Part shown: positions 62,729-64,000 of the stretch, in pieces
How positions within the stretch are numbered: position 1 is the first letter of the stretch
Layout of the letters: each line of letters starts with the position of its first letter
From: Armatimonadota bacterium
GTDB taxonomy: Bacteria > Armatimonadota > UBA5829 > DSUL01
Direction of reading: 5' to 3'
NCBI GenBank assembly: GCA_025998755.1
Contig: AP024674.1
Coordinates: forward strand, 124,001 to 188,000
DNA: 64,000 nucleotides
Translations under genes and position numbers: made by a program
The notes under the pieces: generated by a model
The model's database searches: none
Seen by the model: only the letters and a program-made list of their open reading frames with translations
What the model was told of the DNA's origin: nothing

Positions 62729-63601
62729 TCACGGGGTCGAAATCCTCGTGTTACGGTATTGACCCGGCCGCATCCCTGTCACTTCCAGGAAGACCTGGCT
62801 GAAGTAGTTCTCGTCCTCGAAGCCCACGCGCTGTGCTATCTCCGAAAGGTTCAGGGAGGGATCGCGCATCAACTCCTTGGCCTTGGCCACGCGGACCATC
62901 CGCAGGTAGGTCCGGAACGAAACCCCACAAACCGCCTTGAAGAGCGGGCCCAGGTAGCTTGCGCTGAGTCGGACGTGGTCTGCCGCCGTCTGCAGGGAGA
63001 TATCTTCGTGGTAATGGGCGTCAACGTAGCGCCGCACCGCCTGCGCGATCTGAAAACTGCGGGTCCGCGCCCGGTGAGCAGCCGCCGGCGAGGTCTGGAA
63101 GGGCGGCTGCCCTATGAGCCTCTCCAACACTTGCCGCTCACGCTCATGAACGCGGATACACCGCAGGGTGGACACAGCCTTGTGCAGGGCCTGGTCCAGT
63201 TCCTGTTCGGCGAGGGGCTTCGCAAGGAGATCCACGGCCCCAAGCTGAACGGCCAGGCGCGCGAGCTCGAAACAGGGGTTGGTGGCAACACAGATAAAAA
63301 GAGGGTTCCTGTCCAGCAGACCCTGCAGTTGGCGACCCAGCGGGGCGTCGCTCAGTGAAGACATTCCAAGGTTCAGGACCACAATCTCGGGCTGGAGGCG
63401 TAAAGAGAGGTCGATCGCGTCCGTTGCTGCCCTTGCCTCCCCCGCCAGGTGCAGGGGCAGCCGTGTCCGACTTATCGCCTGCTGCAAAGCCGCGCGTGTG
63501 TCTTCGTCAGAGTCCACACACAGGATTGTGATTTCTCGATTGATGGTGTTGGAATCTGCCGAGGTCATCTTGACCCCTTCTGCATCGCGTGTCGGGATCA
63601 T
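62729..63601 (-). CDS. AraC-family regulator with receiver-like domain lacking phospho-Asp
   Basis: 290 residues from ATG 63601, overlapping the LacI-type stop as ATGA, with AAGGAG 6 nt upstream; ATG 63568 is a secondary candidate. The N-terminal half resembles a CheY-like receiver: ITILCVDSDEDTRAAL, PEIVVLNLGMSS and VDLLAKPLAEQEL. The phospho-acceptor position is Asn77 instead of Asp, while Lys128 is kept. The C-terminal AraC/XylS double helix-turn-helix is standard: ISLQTAADHVRLSASYLGPLFKAVCGVSFRTYLRMVR and LSEIAQRVGFEDENYFSQVFLEVTGMRPGQYR. It probably regulates the adjacent symporter without phosphorylation; effector unknown. Confidence 0.9.
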   Translation of the reverse strand: MIPTRDAEGVKMTSADSNTINREITILCVDSDEDTRAALQQAISRTRLPLHLAGEARAATDAIDLSLRLQPEIVVLNLGMSSLSDAPLGRQLQGLLDRNPLFICVATNPCFELARLAVQLGAVDLLAKPLAEQELDQALHKAVSTLRCIRVHERERQVLERLIGQPPFQTSPAAAHRARTRSFQIAQAVRRYVDAHYHEDISLQTAADHVRLSASYLGPLFKAVCGVSFRTYLRMVRVAKAKELMRDPSLNLSEIAQRVGFEDENYFSQVFLEVTGMRPGQYRNTRISTP

Positions 63602-64000
63602 CGGATGCTCCTTGTTGATGCCCTCACGACAAGCTGCGGCGGTACAAAGGCCCGCAGCGTGCCGTTCAGCCCGGTCCCGGAGATGAGGGACTGACAGCCG
63701 ATCCTCCCCACTTCGAAGAGGTTTTGTCTGATGACGGTCAGCGGCGCGAGCATGTGCTCTGCCAGCTCGATATCGTCGAACGCCACGATCGAGATGTCCC
63801 GGGGCCACTCGATGGCCATCTCCCTGAGCTGGTTCAGGGTGTGCCGCGTGGAGCTGTAGCCGTCGGTCAGTATCGCGGAGAACTCCGGGCCTCCTCGGCG
63901 GGCCTTCAGCTCTTCTGCTGGAACGGCATACCCTTCGGTGGGGAGTCGCAGCGTACTGGCGTGGTCCAGAAACGCCCGGTAGCGCTCTCGGCCCGAATGG
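63598..64000 (-). CDS. LacI/GalR-type regulator, C-terminal sensor domain (5' end outside window)
   Basis: 134 codons before the stop, open to the right edge. The frame reads HSGRERYRAFLDHAS, FSAILTDGYSSTRHTLNQL, ISIVAFDDIELAEHMLAPLTVIRQNLFEVGRIGCQSLIS and VPPQLVVRAST. This is the periplasmic-binding-protein-like sugar sensor of LacI/GalR regulators (or of a GntR-LacI hybrid); the helix-turn-helix would lie beyond position 64000. ATGA overlap with the AraC-type gene means the two regulators are co-translated. Confidence 0.87.
   Translation of the reverse strand, partial: HSGRERYRAFLDHASTLRLPTEGYAVPAEELKARRGGPEFSAILTDGYSSTRHTLNQLREMAIEWPRDISIVAFDDIELAEHMLAPLTVIRQNLFEVGRIGCQSLISGTGLNGTLRAFVPPQLVVRASTRSIR

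Noticed and set aside
1-64000. CRISPR arrays, insertion sequences, rRNA operons
   Set aside because: No regularly spaced short direct repeats, no transposase-like proteins and no rRNA-like stretches were seen on either strand.

Overview
This is a bacterial chromosome window of roughly 60-65% G+C, densely coded, with few long gaps. I infer an Armatimonadota-like organism. The strongest hint is the pseudopilin at 41245..41949: its N-terminus and the following ARAREKARE stretch are typical of that phylum and of similar environmental bacteria. PEP-CTERM and Tat-exported Gfo/Idh and TIM-barrel proteins fit as well. The taxonomic call is inference from protein style, not from a marker-gene tree.

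Layout. 1..4760 (minus) is a housekeeping operon, hisC-tyrA-aroA-cmk-plsC, with 4-20 bp gene overlaps. It is followed by a secreted beta-helix protein, a URO-D-like protein with an AmpG-like transporter, and two methyl-accepting chemotaxis proteins (9601..14288). 14472..19804 (plus) holds an LCP-family envelope enzyme, a soluble GAF-PAS histidine kinase, dUTPase and a zinc-ribbon/TPR membrane protein. A very small basic ORF on the minus strand lies inside this block. 19825..26356 (minus) carries a PKD protein, ymdB, RNase Y, recA, thpR and cinA.

26446..37642 (plus) starts with a PPK2-type polyphosphate kinase. A promoter at 27307..27335 then leads into a long run: P-loop/DRTGG protein, folC, TPR protein, NAD kinase, recN, steA-like, mctB-like, GT2 glycosyltransferase and a MraY/WecA-like transferase. 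The nadK-recN-steA-mctB order matches the mycobacterial Rv1695-Rv1698 order. After a probable gene remnant come an AhbC/AhbD/NirJ-like radical SAM enzyme and DAHP synthase (plus). A mixed, mostly minus-strand catabolic/exported set follows: amidohydrolase, pseudopilin, DUF6125-like, TIM-barrel isomerase, DUF429, Gfo/Idh, SUMF1-like. ApbE (plus) and VKOR (minus) close this part.

48305..60640 is the most unusual region. Five related secreted beta-propeller proteins share one head but carry different C-termini: PEP-CTERM, a YQG/SVP beta-sandwich, or that sandwich plus a peptidase-S74-type intramolecular chaperone. Two consecutive operons repeat the order propeller-propeller-double-OB protein. 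A 993-residue secreted glycoside-hydrolase-like protein is divergent from them. The double-OB domain recurs at the C-terminus of the beta-helix protein at the other end of the window. The window ends with a sodium:solute symporter, an AraC regulator with a receiver-like domain lacking the phospho-acceptor Asp, and the 3' part of a LacI/GalR-type sensor.

Non-coding: several good sigma-70-like promoters and intrinsic terminators are visible. A non-coding element of about 78 bp occurs three times (9424, 12113, 48033), each time between a minus-strand terminator-like hairpin and the next minus-strand gene. I saw no rRNA or tRNA genes, no CRISPR array and no insertion sequence.
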